64,000 nt of DNA from Paraphaeosphaeria minitans. Its lineage: Eukaryota > Ascomycota > Dothideomycetes > Pleosporales > Didymosphaeriaceae. This document shows, one piece after another, positions 11,938 through 23,190 of the stretch. The stretch covers positions 1 to 64,000 of the forward strand of contig WJXW01000005.1 in NCBI GenBank assembly GCA_015832175.1. Reading direction: 5' to 3'. Both the position numbers and the translations under genes were made by a program. Each line of letters begins with the position of its first letter. Position 1 is the stretch's first letter. Under the pieces are notes generated by a model, which was given only the letters and a program-made list of their open reading frames with translations, had not been told where the DNA came from and did no database searches.

Positions 11938-14860
11938 AACTTTGTACTTAAATAGTCTGTAGCGTGATTAAAACGCTGTTTTCTATTCTTTACCTTTCTT
12001 AATTTATATAAGGTGGTAACCGTCTTTTAGATCTATTATTATAAATATCTTAGCTTAAGATAGTTGATCTTGTAACTCTGTAATATTTAGTAGTAGATAT
12101 TAGTTCTTTATTATTATATTATTAAGTTATTAGTAGTTAACGTATAGTCTGTCTAATCCATCCTTTTTCTTAATAAACATAAAAGGGCTTACTGCTAGTA
12201 ACTTTAATAGTTATATATATCCTTTTTTAAGGTTTATCTTAATAAAATTACGTTCTTTAAGGAGTTCTTCTTCTATCTTACTATATAGTGGTCTAAAGGG
12301 TGGCGTTTGCCCTTTTTCTAGGTCTATTGTAAGATTCTAGGGTTAATGTTCTAGTAGGTTTACTTTTCCTTCTTTTTCCGTAAATATATGTGTCTATTTC
12401 CTATACTCTTTTAGTAAGGTAAAGGGTGTACTATTATCCTCCTTCTCGCGCTTCTTAACCTAGTGATTCCTACTAGTGTCTACTAAAGTGTGCTTCTGTT
12501 TTTTAACTGTCTATCGCAGTATTATGTTATTAATAACTCCCTTATCTACTATTATTTTTAGTTAATGCGTAGGCTTTACTTATAATACATAATTGTAGCG
12601 TTTAAATAATATTTTCTTTATACCCTAGTTAATCTGTAGGTTATGTATTATTAACTAAAGTAATCCTAAGACTAACTCATACTTAGATCCTAGTAAGATA
12701 TCTAAGGTAAGTTCCTCTTTATGTCCTTAGACTATTATTATGGTAGTAACCTCCTAGTATATTTAAGGTGTCTTAGGTATTAGGGATCTATTCACAATAT
12801 AGATAATATAGGGTACTTTTTTCTTTAACATTATAAGTCCTGCTTATCTTACTATCTAATAAGATATAAAGTTCTTTCCTACTCCTAAGTCTATAAGAGC
12901 TTAAGCCTATATTCCTTTAAGCTATACTAGTAGCTTAACTAATACTATGCTTACTATAGCATTTAATTTAATAAAGGCGTTTTCTTATCTAAGTTTAGGC
13001 CTACAAAAGACATCTATTTGTGTAGGTTGTAGTTAAGTTCTAGTGTCTAGTATACGTTTCTAAGCATCTACTTCTATTATTATTCTTAAGTACGTAGCTT
13101 GTGTAGATTATTTTCTTCTTCTTCCTATAAGGATATTCTTCTGTTTTTCCTCCCGCGGTCTTCACTATTCCTGTGTACTAGTTGAATTAGTAGCTCTATT
13201 ATTACTTCTTATATAGGGCAGTTCGCAAAGCTATCTAAACATTTAGCCATATAGTAGTATTCGCAGTCTTAGTTTAGACACGTATACTAGTATAGTTATA
13301 TATAGTCTTTGTTAATAAGTATATTACAGCATTTATTACCCTTTAGCGTAAGGTAAGGAAAGTATTTTACTTATTATTTATCCTAAAGGTGTTTATTGCA
13401 AGCTGTAATAGAGCAGTCTATCTATATCTATCTACAGCGTAGTTTCCTTCTAGGTTATTTCTTATTCTCTTCTTTTTCCGCTTTATATTATATATATATT
13501 AGTTCTTCGCAATGCGTCCACATATAGAATTAGTGTATAGGATTTTAGTGGTCTAGGTAGTACTTTAGTACGTAGTCTAACTTCTTATTATTATAGAGTT
13601 GCATTCCTTTTAGTGCCTAGTAGGGTTCTATATAGTCCCAAACATTTAGTTTATACTTAGGTAACATAGGGTTATCTTCTTCCTACCTACTTTATAGGTA
13701 AAGAGTAGGAGATCTTAGTATCTCTTCTATATCTTCTACGTTGTAGTATATATTAGAGTTATCTTCTAGATCTTTGTATAGTTGTAAGTTAGGTAAATCT
13801 AATTACTTACTTTACTCTAGTGTAATGTGTTAGTAACTAAATAGCGTTATAATAACTTCCTATTCCTTATTAGGTTCTTAGTCCTTAATAGTTAGTATAT
13901 TTAACTTAGTTTAATAGACTTTGTTCTTCGATCTATAGTTCCTAGCTATATAGCCTAGTTTGCCATATATAAAGCATTTATAGGTCTTAGTTATTAGTTA
14001 TTAACTTCTATTAGAGACGCGTTTATTAGGCTACTTAGGGCCTATCCTTCCTCCTTTTCTTTTACCTAAGTAGTTAAACTAGACATCTTCTATTAGTTTG
14101 TATCTCTAGTAGTTCCTTAGCTATTACTTTTAGATAATTCTAATAGGGTTCTTATAAACCACTTTTACTAGTTGTCTAAAGCTTATTACCCTAGGATTTT
14201 AGTAGAGCTCCTGTTATAGTAAAAACTACTCTCTATTAATTCTAATAGTTTTTTTATACAGTTCTTTAAGGTTAGCGATTTATACACTACTACGTAAGAG
14301 TTCCTTATATAGTTTCTATTTAAGTCCTTATTTGTACATGTCCTAAAGAGATTTATTATTCTAGTTAAGTTACACAGCGTATCTATAAAACTTAGCTATA
14401 TACTTAGCTACTAATTATTTCTAAGTTATAGTCTAAATCTTTGCTTTTATAATAGAGTCCTTATTAGCGATCCTAAAGAGTTATTTAAGGTATTTCTTAA
14501 AGTTATTATAATTCTTAATAATATTAACTACATTAGCATAGTTATCTGCGTAGTTATTATTATTATTGTTATAGTCTATTCCTAGGTACTTTTTAAGGTA
14601 AAGATAGATCTATAATCCTATATCTCCTCGCATATATATCGCTGCGAAAATAACCTTCTTTTTGTCTTTAAGGGGTTTATCTAAGTTAAAGAAGTAGAGG
14701 TTTAACTAGAGAATCTAGACGTTAGTTTAAAATTGTTTACTAAAGTAGAGATTAGGTTTATGCGCCTTACTACTATCCTTTATAGAAGTAATCTTAGTAG
14801 CACCTAAAGCTATAGAAGAGGTAGGAGTTTATAAAGTACTTATATTAAAGGTGTTTAAGA

Positions 14861-15315
14861 TGTTAAATCTAAGAGAGTAGCTAGTCCTAAAGGGTTAAAG
14901 TTAGTTCTTAGGTAGGAGTACTTATAGAAGGTAGAAAGTCTTATTAATATAATAGTATCTTATAAAGTGTAATAAGTTAACAATTTAGTCTACTAGATCT
15001 AAATAATAGATTAATAAATAGATTAAATATAAGTATAAGAAGCTTATTCTCGCGTTCCTATATACTAAGTAGTCCCACACATCCCAGAATCCTATATGTC
15101 CTAGAGTCCTATATGTCCTAGAGTCCCATATATCCTAGAGTCCTGTGCAGGCGAGTCCCACGCGTCCTAGAGTTCCTATATAGGCGAGGCCTGTGCGGTC
15201 CTTAGGACCCTTAGGACCTATAACCTATTACCTAACTACTTAGTTAGCTAACTCTAGCAGACTAGTAGTCTAATAAGCTTATGCCCTGCTGCTCGCGCGC
15301 GGCCGGATCCTAACA
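14861..15315 (-). repeat. 5' LTR of E4 (455 bp)
   Basis: On the minus strand it starts TGTTAGGATCCGGCC and ends ...GATTTAACA, so its termini are the canonical TG...CA. The first 20 bp contain an unmutated GC-rich stretch, in contrast with the mutated copy at 9030-9055. Confidence 0.88.
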
Positions 15316-16022
15316 ACAACCTACAGATTAACTAGGGTATAAAGAAAATATTGTTTAAATGCTGTAATTATGCATTATAAGCAAAGCCTACGCATTAACT
15401 AAAAATAATAGTAGATAAAGGAGTTATTAATAACATAATACTATAATAGATAGTTAAAAAATGGAAGCATACCTTAGCAGACGCTAGTAAGAACTACTAG
15501 GTTAAGAAGTGTAAGAAGGAGGACAACAGCACACCCTTTACCTTACTAAAAGAGTATAGGAAATAGATACAGATATTTATAGAGAAGGAAGGAAAAGTAA
15601 ACCTACTAGAATATTAACCCTAGGATCTTACAATAGACCTAGAAGAAGGAAAGACGCCACCCTTTAGACCACTATATAGTAAAATAAGAGAAGAACTCCT
15701 TAAAGAATATAATTTTATTAAGACAAACTTTAAGAAAGGATATATATAACTATTAAAGTTACTAGTAGTAAGCCCTTTTATATTTGTTAAGAAAAAGGAT
15801 AGATTAGATAGACTATGCGTTAACTACTAACAACTTAATAATATAATAATAAAGAACTAATATCTACTACTAAATATTACAGAGTTACGAGATTAACTAT
15901 CTTAAGCTAAGATATTTATAATAATAGATCTAAGAGACGGTTACCACCTTATATAAATTAAGAAAGGTGAAGAATGGAAAACAGCGTTTTAATTACGCTA
16001 TAGACTATTTAAATATAAGGTT

Positions 16023-16244
16023 ATGCCTTTTAGACTTATAAATGCACTAGCAGCTTTTATAGCACTTATTAATAATGTACTCTATAAATATCTAGACATA
16101 TTTGTTATTGCGTATATAGATAATATCCTTGTTTTTTCTAAAAGCGAATTAGACCACACTAAGCATGTACAGACAGTACTAGAAGTACTAGACAGAGCAT
16201 ACCTTTATATTAAACTTAAAAAATATAAGTTTAACGTTAAATAA
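16023..16244 (+). pseudogene. Reverse transcriptase fragment of E3 (catalytic motif damaged)
   Basis: This 73-codon stretch is homologous, at most positions, to the E4 fragment at 11716-11937. The YxDD box reads YIDN, so the first catalytic Asp survives and the second is Asn. Stops follow immediately downstream, and RNase H-like sequence resumes at about 16560 (DTSD, then NKELYAIIKALKH). Confidence 0.85.
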
Positions 16245-17024
16245 CTTAAATTCCTAGGACATATTATTACTATAGAAGGAATTAAGATGGCACTAAGTAA
16301 AGTTAAATATATTAAGAACTAGCTAATACCAAAGATAGCCAAGAACATCTAAGAATTCTTAGGATTCTATAGATTTAATTAATAATTTATCTAAGATTAC
16401 GTAAAGGTTATAATACCCTTAATAAATCTTATAAAGAAGGACGTACCCTTTAAATAGATAGATAAGTGCAGAATGTTATTTTAACTCCTTAAGACAGTAT
16501 GTATTATAGAACTTATTCTTGTTTATTTTAGAAGCGATAAACTACTGCGCTTTAAATTAGACACTAGCGATCTTACGCTAGGCGCCTACGCTAAATAAGA
16601 ATGTAATAGTAAATGGCACCTAATTACTTATTACTTATATAAATTTAATAACGCTGAAACACAATATAACGTACACAATAAAGAACTCTACGCTATTATT
16701 AAAGCCTTAAAGCACTAGAGGATTTACGCGCTTAGTTACTTAACGCTAGAAATCTATATAGATTATAAGAACCTTCTAAGGTTCACAATAATAAAAGAAC
16801 TTACACTATAATAATAAAGATAGTTGTAAACTACTAGGTAGTATAAGTTTAAAATTATCTATGTAGCTAGGAAAGAAAATAGTAGAGTAGACGCTCTTAG
16901 CTAACAAAGTAATCTAGTAGAAGAAAAGGTAAAAACTTTCTCTACAATTCTTTGCAAAGCTAAAGATAGATCTCTAGAGCTAATAGTAGAACTAAATTAA
17001 CTTTTAGTAATTAACTAAGAAGTT

Positions 17025-17200
17025 CTGGAACATCTATAGGCTAAGATTATCTAACAATACTATGATAACCCTATATACGGACACCTAGGTATTACGAAAA
17101 TAATAAAACTTATCTAAAGGAATTATACCTTTAAAGGAATTAAGGAAGCTGTAATAACTTATATCTATAAATATACAGAATACTAGAGAAATAAACACAG
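17025..17200 (+). pseudogene. Integrase zinc-binding region of E3
   Basis: Translation with stops ignored gives a Y..Y.NP.YGHLGI.K pattern followed by R.YTFKGI, typical of the HHCC-type N-terminal region of gypsy integrases. The downstream core (about 17250-17550) is too stop-ridden to place the DDE residues with certainty. Confidence 0.55.
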
Positions 17201-18150
17201 TATATATCTTAAATATAGAGAGATGTAAGCAATTAGAATACTAACAGCACTATAGGAAGACATTGCTATAGATTTTGTTATAGGAATTCTAAACTCTAAG
17301 GATTTAATAATAGGAATTAAATACAATAGTATACTGGTAGTAGTCTACTAACTAACTAAGTATATTAAGCTTATTCTATGTCTTAAAAGAATAATAGTAA
17401 AGGAACTCGCTTTTTTTATTCTAGACTAACTAATTAGACACTACAGAATCCTAAAAACAATTATTAGCAATAGAGACAAGCTCTTTACGTTAAATTATTA
17501 GACAACGCTTATAGCCCTACTTAGAACGAAACAAAAGCTATTAACGGCTTACTATTTATAAATAGACAGATAGATAGAATGTATAAACTAAACTATAGAA
17601 ACGTACCTACGCATCTACTGTAATAGTTAGAAGAATAACTAGATTTTATTACTACCTATAGCATAGTTAGCCTATAATAACAAAGTATTAGCAGCATTAG
17701 GACATATACTATTCTATGTAAACTATAGAAGACACCTATATCTCTTTAATTAACGATTTCCTACGACAATTAAAGTAAAAGAAGCCATAGATATAGTAGA
17801 AAATATAAAGAAAATACACTAATAACTCTAAGAGAATCTTAAGAAAGCTTAGTAGCAATTAATTTTATATTAAAACTAAAAACAAAAAATGGCACCTTAG
17901 CTAAAGAAGGGGGATAAAGCATATCTGCTTACAAAGAACTTTTAAACTTAGAAGAGAAAATACAAGAAACTAGATTATATTAAGGTTAGACTATTTTACA
18001 TTTCTAAGCAAATATTACTAGTAAACTATAAGTTAGAACTACCGCTAGATGCAAAGATACACCTAGTATTCCATATATTACTACTAGAACTAGCAGACCC
18101 TAATACACTAGTTAAAACCACCTTCTACTACCAGACTAAGAAAGAAAATA

Positions 18151-18275
18151 AATTTAAGGTTAAAAGAATTCTAGAATATAATTAGTATAGCAACGCGTAC
18201 TTTATTAAGTAGAAAGGTTACCCACACAGTAAAAACACTTAGGAACTAGAGAACTACCTAAGAAACTATTAACAA
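18151..18275 (+). pseudogene. C-terminal chromodomain of E3 pol, two Trp codons lost
   Basis: The frame reads KFKVKRILEY, then YFIK-stop-KGYPHSKNT-stop-ELENYL. This fits the chromodomain consensus, where VKWKGY and NTWE are expected at the two stops. Both stops are TAG, exactly what TGG becomes after one G-to-A. It identifies the family as a chromovirus-type Ty3/gypsy element, whose chromodomain steers integration toward modified chromatin. Confidence 0.7.
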
Positions 18276-18770
18276 AAGATTAGAGAATTCCACTAATAAC
18301 CTACATAGTATAATAACATTTATACCTAAGACAGTAAAGGCACTAGATTATCCTAGAATTTTAATAGGAAATCCTTAAAAGCGCTCTATATCGCAGGGAA
18401 TAAGAAGGGACCTAAAAGAGTCTTATTAACTACTAGATTAATAGCCTTATAAGATTTAGCCTCCTTAATATTCTTCTCCTTAACTGCTATTACATTCTTA
18501 GTACGCTTATTTAGTAAGTCTATTTACTAACGCAACTAATCTTTATGTGTACGTATAACCTATAATTTCTCTAACGCCTTTTTATAGGCCTTAAACATAG
18601 CCTCCTACGTTTCTCTTAACTCTTTTATCTATACACGCAATTTCTCTTTCTCTGCTAATAAACGCTTAAACTTAGACTCTAAAACGTAACGCAGGGCGAG
18701 CTCTAGTTATAACTAGGCATAAGACATAGTTATATAATTTAAGGACAAATCCTAGTAAGGAGGGAGATAA

Positions 18771-19181
18771 TGTTAAGATCTAAAGGCTAGGCCTCCTAGG
18801 ATCTTTATATGTATCTACATTTGTTGTTTAAGTGGCACAGCACAAAAGGTTACGTAACCTAATTAGTGTAATTAGAGCGCTAAGACAACTAATTAGACTA
18901 AGCACTTAATATACTAAGCAACTAATTAGTGCTTAATTAGTTTAATTAGAGCGATTAGTCCACTAATCGCTTAAAGTATATAGGAACGCGAGGATAGGCT
19001 CTCTATACTTATGTTTAATCTATTTATTAATCTATTATTTGGATTCTAGTAGACTAAATTGTTAACTTATTACACTTCGCAAGATACTATTGTATTAATA
19101 AGACCTTCCACCTTCCGTAAGTACTCCTGCCTGAGAACTAACCTTAACCCTTTAGGACTAGCTACCCTCTTGGATTTAATA
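18771..19181 (+). repeat. 3' LTR of E3 (411 bp)
   Basis: Starts with canonical TGTTAAGATC directly after a polypurine tract and ends GGATTTAATA. It is followed by TTACC, the right target-site copy. Confidence 0.9.
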
Positions 19182-19186
19182 TTACC

Positions 19187-21300
19187 TATCTCGCGCTTTA
19201 GCACCTACGTTAGGTAATCTGTGTGCTATAGACCCTACTTATTAGCCTATAGGTAGTTAGTAAAGCTACCGCCTAGCACTTTTATAGTTAGGTACTCTTT
19301 AAACAGCTGTATATACGCTAGGTATATAATAAGCACCTATAAGAGCTGTAAGGGCAGGAACCTTAGAATAACTTTAGACTTATTAAACTATAACTATAAC
19401 TTATAGTAATAGACTACTATTATAATCTGTCTATCTATTATAAAAAGGTTACAGTCCTGTAGTGCTCTATTATAGAACTATATTACTATAATCTTAGTAC
19501 CCTAACCTAGTATTCCCTTATTAATATAGAGATTAGTAAGCTCTAGCTCCTTAAAGCGCTTAACACTACGTAGATACAGCTTTACGTATGTAATATTCTA
19601 AGTCCTATCTCTAGAGTAGAGCTTCTAACCCTACTTATTCTATATTATCTATTTAAGCATCTATTGTAAGCTATTCTCTAGGCTATTATTCCTATGCGTA
19701 ATAAAGAACATACTACGTTATATATACGCAATATTATCCTAAATTAGGTTAAGCTAGATTAGGAAATGCTAACTAGGACTATAGACCTAGAGCAGCTTAC
19801 TCTAGAGTAGGTCCTCTAGCTTAGTTAATAGTTCTTAGGCTATTAGCTAGAAATAGTGTATAATAATAGGTTTACTATTAAGATAGAAGATCTTCTTATC
19901 CTCTAACTAGAAGGCGTTGCCTACGTTACTAGTATTTATACTAATAAACTTGCTATAGGCTAGTAGACTAAGTAGCTAGCTTATTAGGCTAAAAGACCTA
20001 TCCGCTAGGAAGCGCTTTCTTAGGTTAAGATAGTAGTTACATTCTACTAAGCCCTACTATTCCTATTACGCGGGTAGAAGTAGATATTTAACACTAATTA
20101 CCTAAACGTAGTACACTATCCTAGCTACTAGATATAAATAGTTCTTTACAGTGCGCAGTTAACGTATCTCTAAATTAAACCTAAGTATAGTAGTAAAGTG
20201 AATAAGCCTGCTCTTAAATAAACTATAGATATAGGTTATTATAATAAACGTACTAAGTATCTAGCGCACTAGAATAATATAGCTAGCTTTATTATTACTG
20301 TTTAGGGCCTCTTAGAGCATAGTAGCTAGTAGCTTTTAGTTCTTTTTTTATAGGAACATCTCCTGCGCGTCCTTTATAGGATTAACTTTAACTTAGTAAC
20401 CTATATAGGCCTTAGGCGGGCTCTTATTACTATAGTTACTACTACTACTACTATACTATCGCTGCTATTATTAGTGCTACTACCCTTACTCTCTTTATCT
20501 GCTTCTTTAGTAGTAATAATACGTAAGACATAGCATATAAATATTATAATATACTTAGTATAGTACGCCTAGTTCTCTAGATTCTATAGTTAGGCTATTA
20601 GCTGCTAGTAGATCTTATTAGCCTACGCACTCTTTACCTATTATTAGGTCTTATATAGTAGCGAGGATAGCTTTTAGACGCTCTACTCTACTAGCTACTC
20701 TATAGCCTACGCGGCCTTTTATAGCTTAGGCTTATCCTAGCGTAATAGCTAGATTACGTAGGTAAGATATACGCAGTTATAGTTTGTAAAGTGCTCTAGC
20801 TACTCTATAAACTTTTACTAGCCTATTTTATCTATCTTTATAACTTCTATATCTATTACCTACTTTTACTGCTTCCTTTCCTCCTACGTTTATATATACT
20901 CTACTAGAATATCTTCTACCTTTTCTTTATATACCTTAGCGTCTGCTCTGCTGTCCACTATATTAGGGATGTAAACTATAAAGTACTACTACTATTGTAA
21001 AGCGGGGAAGAAAGACTATATTTTTACCTTCTAGTAGAGCGCATCTAATCCTATCTTAAACGCTAACCTATAACTATTATAGTGTAGTTATATCTAGCCC
21101 TTATTTCGCGTAAAATAGCTATATGCTAGCTACTTATATTAGAAGCTATCTAATAGCGCTTCTAGGACCTAAATTAGTAGTCTACTAGCGTCTAGTAGCA
21201 TAACGCTGCCTAGCCCTTATCTTTTTAAAAGAGCGCAGCTTTTAATAAATTTCTTTTATTTATTAACTAGTATACTATGCTTTTAATAGAGATATATATT
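19187..21300 (-). pseudogene. Large RIPed ORF interrupted by E2 and E3; possibly telomere-linked RecQ-helicase type
   Basis: On the minus strand one frame is readable from about 21300 to 19187 and on into 5721-5456 if TAA/TAG are taken as mutated Gln codons. Readable pieces include KSCALLKR, LGSVMLLDASRLLI, GGSFTNYL and HTDYLT.VLKREIG. These pieces remind me of the N-terminal half of the large fungal subtelomeric RecQ-like helicase ORFs (TLH type), but helicase motifs would lie beyond 5456 and are not visible here. The family call rests on memory of the sequence style, not on an alignment. It is older than E2 and E3, which both inserted into it. Confidence 0.4.
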
Positions 21301-21982
21301 AAGATTTTCTATACTAGCTTTATACTCACTATAGTAAAGCACGCTGTACTTCTTAATAAAATAAATATACTTTTGTATATTAGCTTACGCTAAGTTTTCT
21401 CCTACTAGTTACTATTACTGCTAAGAGTTCTGTTAATATAGTAATATTAGTACTCTATTAGCTAGGCTTAACGCAGAAGCTTAAGCGTCCTAGCAGAACT
21501 CTATTACAAATTAGTAGTAAAAAGTAATAACTAAACCCTGCGCTACCACTATCTTATTTTATAAATAAGAGATAGTAGACTAGTATAAGAGGTTACGTTA
21601 AGATAAATTAGAATAAGAAAGAAATAGAAATAGCTAAGGAATAGGATTGTTTCTGCCCCTAGTCTAACGCGTTTCTAGTATTAAATCCTACCTAATTCGT
21701 TAACTCTAACCCTAACGCTAAGCCAATCTTAGCGCGTCTGTGACCACCAACGCCTCTTCCTCTTGGATAGGGAAGAGAAGGTACTAGAAAGTCTAAAAGG
21801 TTACCTTTTATCCTCTAGTCTTTACCTCCTCTTTACACTACTTACTTATATAAATCTATTTACTATATATATTAGTCCTATTCACTAATATAGACCTATA
21901 TACTAGGTATACTTTCCCTACCTATCTACCTATACCTACTAGGCGTAGTATTCCTACCTAGCCTATAGAGTAAAGAATATAG
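21301..21982. other. AT-rich RIPed spacer with a degenerate telomere-like motif
   Basis: No readable gene. At 21704-21724 the minus strand reads TTAGGGTTAGAGTTA, about two and a half degenerate TTAGGG units. Right after it, 21725-21790 is a small GC-normal patch in otherwise AT-rich sequence. Confidence 0.4.
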
Positions 21983-22362
21983 AATTATACCAGGTTTCTA
22001 TTTTACCTTTAATATATAAACTTTATATAGTAGTATACTAAACCTTTTCAAAACTTTTACTTTTCGCTATATTACTATTATACTAAGGTAAAGAATATAA
22101 ACTATTATTAGATAGTACGCCCTAAACTAAGTATAAAAATGGCATCCAGATAATTATATTATAGAAATATAAGAATAATCTCTTATACTTATATATAACC
22201 TACTTATTAATCTATTATTTAGATTAAACTTAGGCTACATTATTAATATATTACTCTATATAGAATACTACACTATTAATAAAACCTTTTTTATTCCCTT
22301 AGTTCTCTTACCTAAGAACTAAACCTAATCGTCTTAGACTAGCTATCCTATTAGATTTAACA
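21983..22362 (+). repeat. Diverged solo LTR related to the E1-E4 LTRs
   Basis: The end at 22362 (CCTATTAGATTTAACA) and the preceding 190 bp follow the shared 3' half of the other LTRs in order, but with many more differences. The start is tentative: ATTATACCAGG near 21984 resembles the beginning of the E2 LTR, and TATAG (21978-21982) versus CATAG (22363-22367) could be a target duplication with one C-to-T. No internal retrotransposon sequence adjoins it. Confidence 0.55.
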
Positions 22363-22367
22363 CATAG

Positions 22368-22661
22368 CTATATCTTTCTTATACTCCCTAGCGAGCGCCT
22401 AGTCCCTTTTAAAAATGTACAGTAGTTGGCGTAATATAGCGCTATATATACATCGTTTATTACCTTTGCAATAGCTGGCGGCAACCTAGTAAGTATCTTT
22501 GTTAATTTAGCAGCTTCTTTGGCATTAAGATTGTTAAACATGTACTTATCTAAAGAGAGGCTAGTGTGCCTACTGTAGCCCTTAGAGACTATGGGCCTAA
22601 AACAGACGATTAGGTTAGCGGTGGCATGAGTTAAGTGGAAGGGGGCCGCTTCTGTGAAACT
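22368..22661 (-). pseudogene. Unidentified ORF fragment at the AT-rich/GC-normal border
   Basis: About 97 codons are open on the minus strand, ending at TAG 22368-22370 only six bases from the solo LTR. The 5' side meets TAA at 22662-22664 without a start codon. Visible pieces include THATANLIVCFRPIVSKG and YIALYYANYCTFLKG. The composition looks like real protein, but I do not recognise the family. It may be part of a transposase or of a gene cut by the LTR insertion. Confidence 0.35.
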
Positions 22662-22788
22662 TTAACTAAGATGGAATAATAAGCGGTGCATCCTTTGGCA
22701 GAAACAAATACTGTGGATGGACTCTCCTACTAGGATAATGAACGCTCCGTGTTAGAATATCCTAATAATAACCCTACTAAGTCCTTCT

Positions 22789-23190
22789 CTAGATCTTGTC
22801 TTCGCTTGTAATTCGGGAATAGCTGCTTGCAGCCCAGCCGCCCGCTGAATAAGCGAATAGCAGAACGTTTCTTCTATTATCTTGTACAACTCGTTTCAAA
22901 AAAATTGGAAATATCTCCACATCGTCGTCCCCCATACGATATTCACTTGCTGGTGGTCCAAGATCGAAGTTTCGATACGCTAGGTCACCAACATTCAATT
23001 TGGCAAGATCAGAAGTAGAAGGTTTTAGGCAGCATGTATTAATCTGTCGTGACTCGAAAGCCTTAACGAGATTCTGGCAAGGTTCTGGGTTATAAAGTAG
23101 CCGAGGCTGATAGCGACCGAAAGATTGGTTTTCATGGCCACCGTTGATGATGAAGGGAGATCTGAAAACTTGAGAAACTGCAGGAAGCAA
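22789..23190 (-). pseudogene. Alpha/beta-hydrolase N-terminal fragment
   Basis: This 133-codon stretch fits the first half of fungal AB-hydrolase-6 type proteins. It has a FIINGGHENQSF segment where the oxyanion-side loop is expected, LVKAFESRQINTCCLKPST like the helix A/strand region, a DDDVEIF segment, and LLFAYSAGGWAASS at the nucleophile elbow. The usual GHS of the elbow is AYS here. It stops shortly after the elbow, so the catalytic Asp and His half is missing. It lies directly beside the RIPed block. It is probably a truncated relic; a spliced live gene is less likely. Confidence 0.5.

Larger units (their letters stand above)
8600..15315 (-). mobile_element. Complete Ty3/gypsy retrotransposon E4 (6716 bp) nested in E3
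   Basis: Minus-strand element with LTRs 14861-15315 (5') and 8600-9055 (3'). The flanks are ATAAC (8595-8599) and ACAAC (15316-15320), a 5-bp target duplication differing by one C-to-T. Comparison with uninterrupted pol of E2 near 2870-2890 confirms the join. Gag is about 13130-14860, protease/RT 11500-13130, then RNase H, integrase and 3' pol down to 9076. A polypurine tract lies at 9056-9075 (minus AGAGAGGGAGGATAA). No frame is intact. Confidence 0.92.
5722..19181 (+). mobile_element. Ty3/gypsy chromodomain retrotransposon E3 (about 6.74 kb), split by nested E4
   Basis: Full-length element with 411-bp LTRs at 5722-6132 and 18771-19181 and a perfect 5-bp target duplication TTACC (5717-5721 and 19182-19186). 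Gag occupies about 6133-8170 and pol 8170-8599 plus 15316-18770, with E4 inserted between. Recognisable in order are a ruined CCHC knuckle (about 7249-7310), RT (around 16023-16244), RNase H (about 16560-16800), an integrase zinc-binding region (about 17025-17200) and a C-terminal chromodomain (about 18151-18275). A polypurine tract (AAGGAGGGAGATAA) abuts the 3' LTR. All frames are destroyed by C/T and G/A changes. Confidence 0.92.

Noticed and set aside
1..22362. Starship-type or other giant cargo element
   Set aside because: No tyrosine-recombinase captain or cargo genes are visible; the block is explained by nested LTR retrotransposons and one older ORF.
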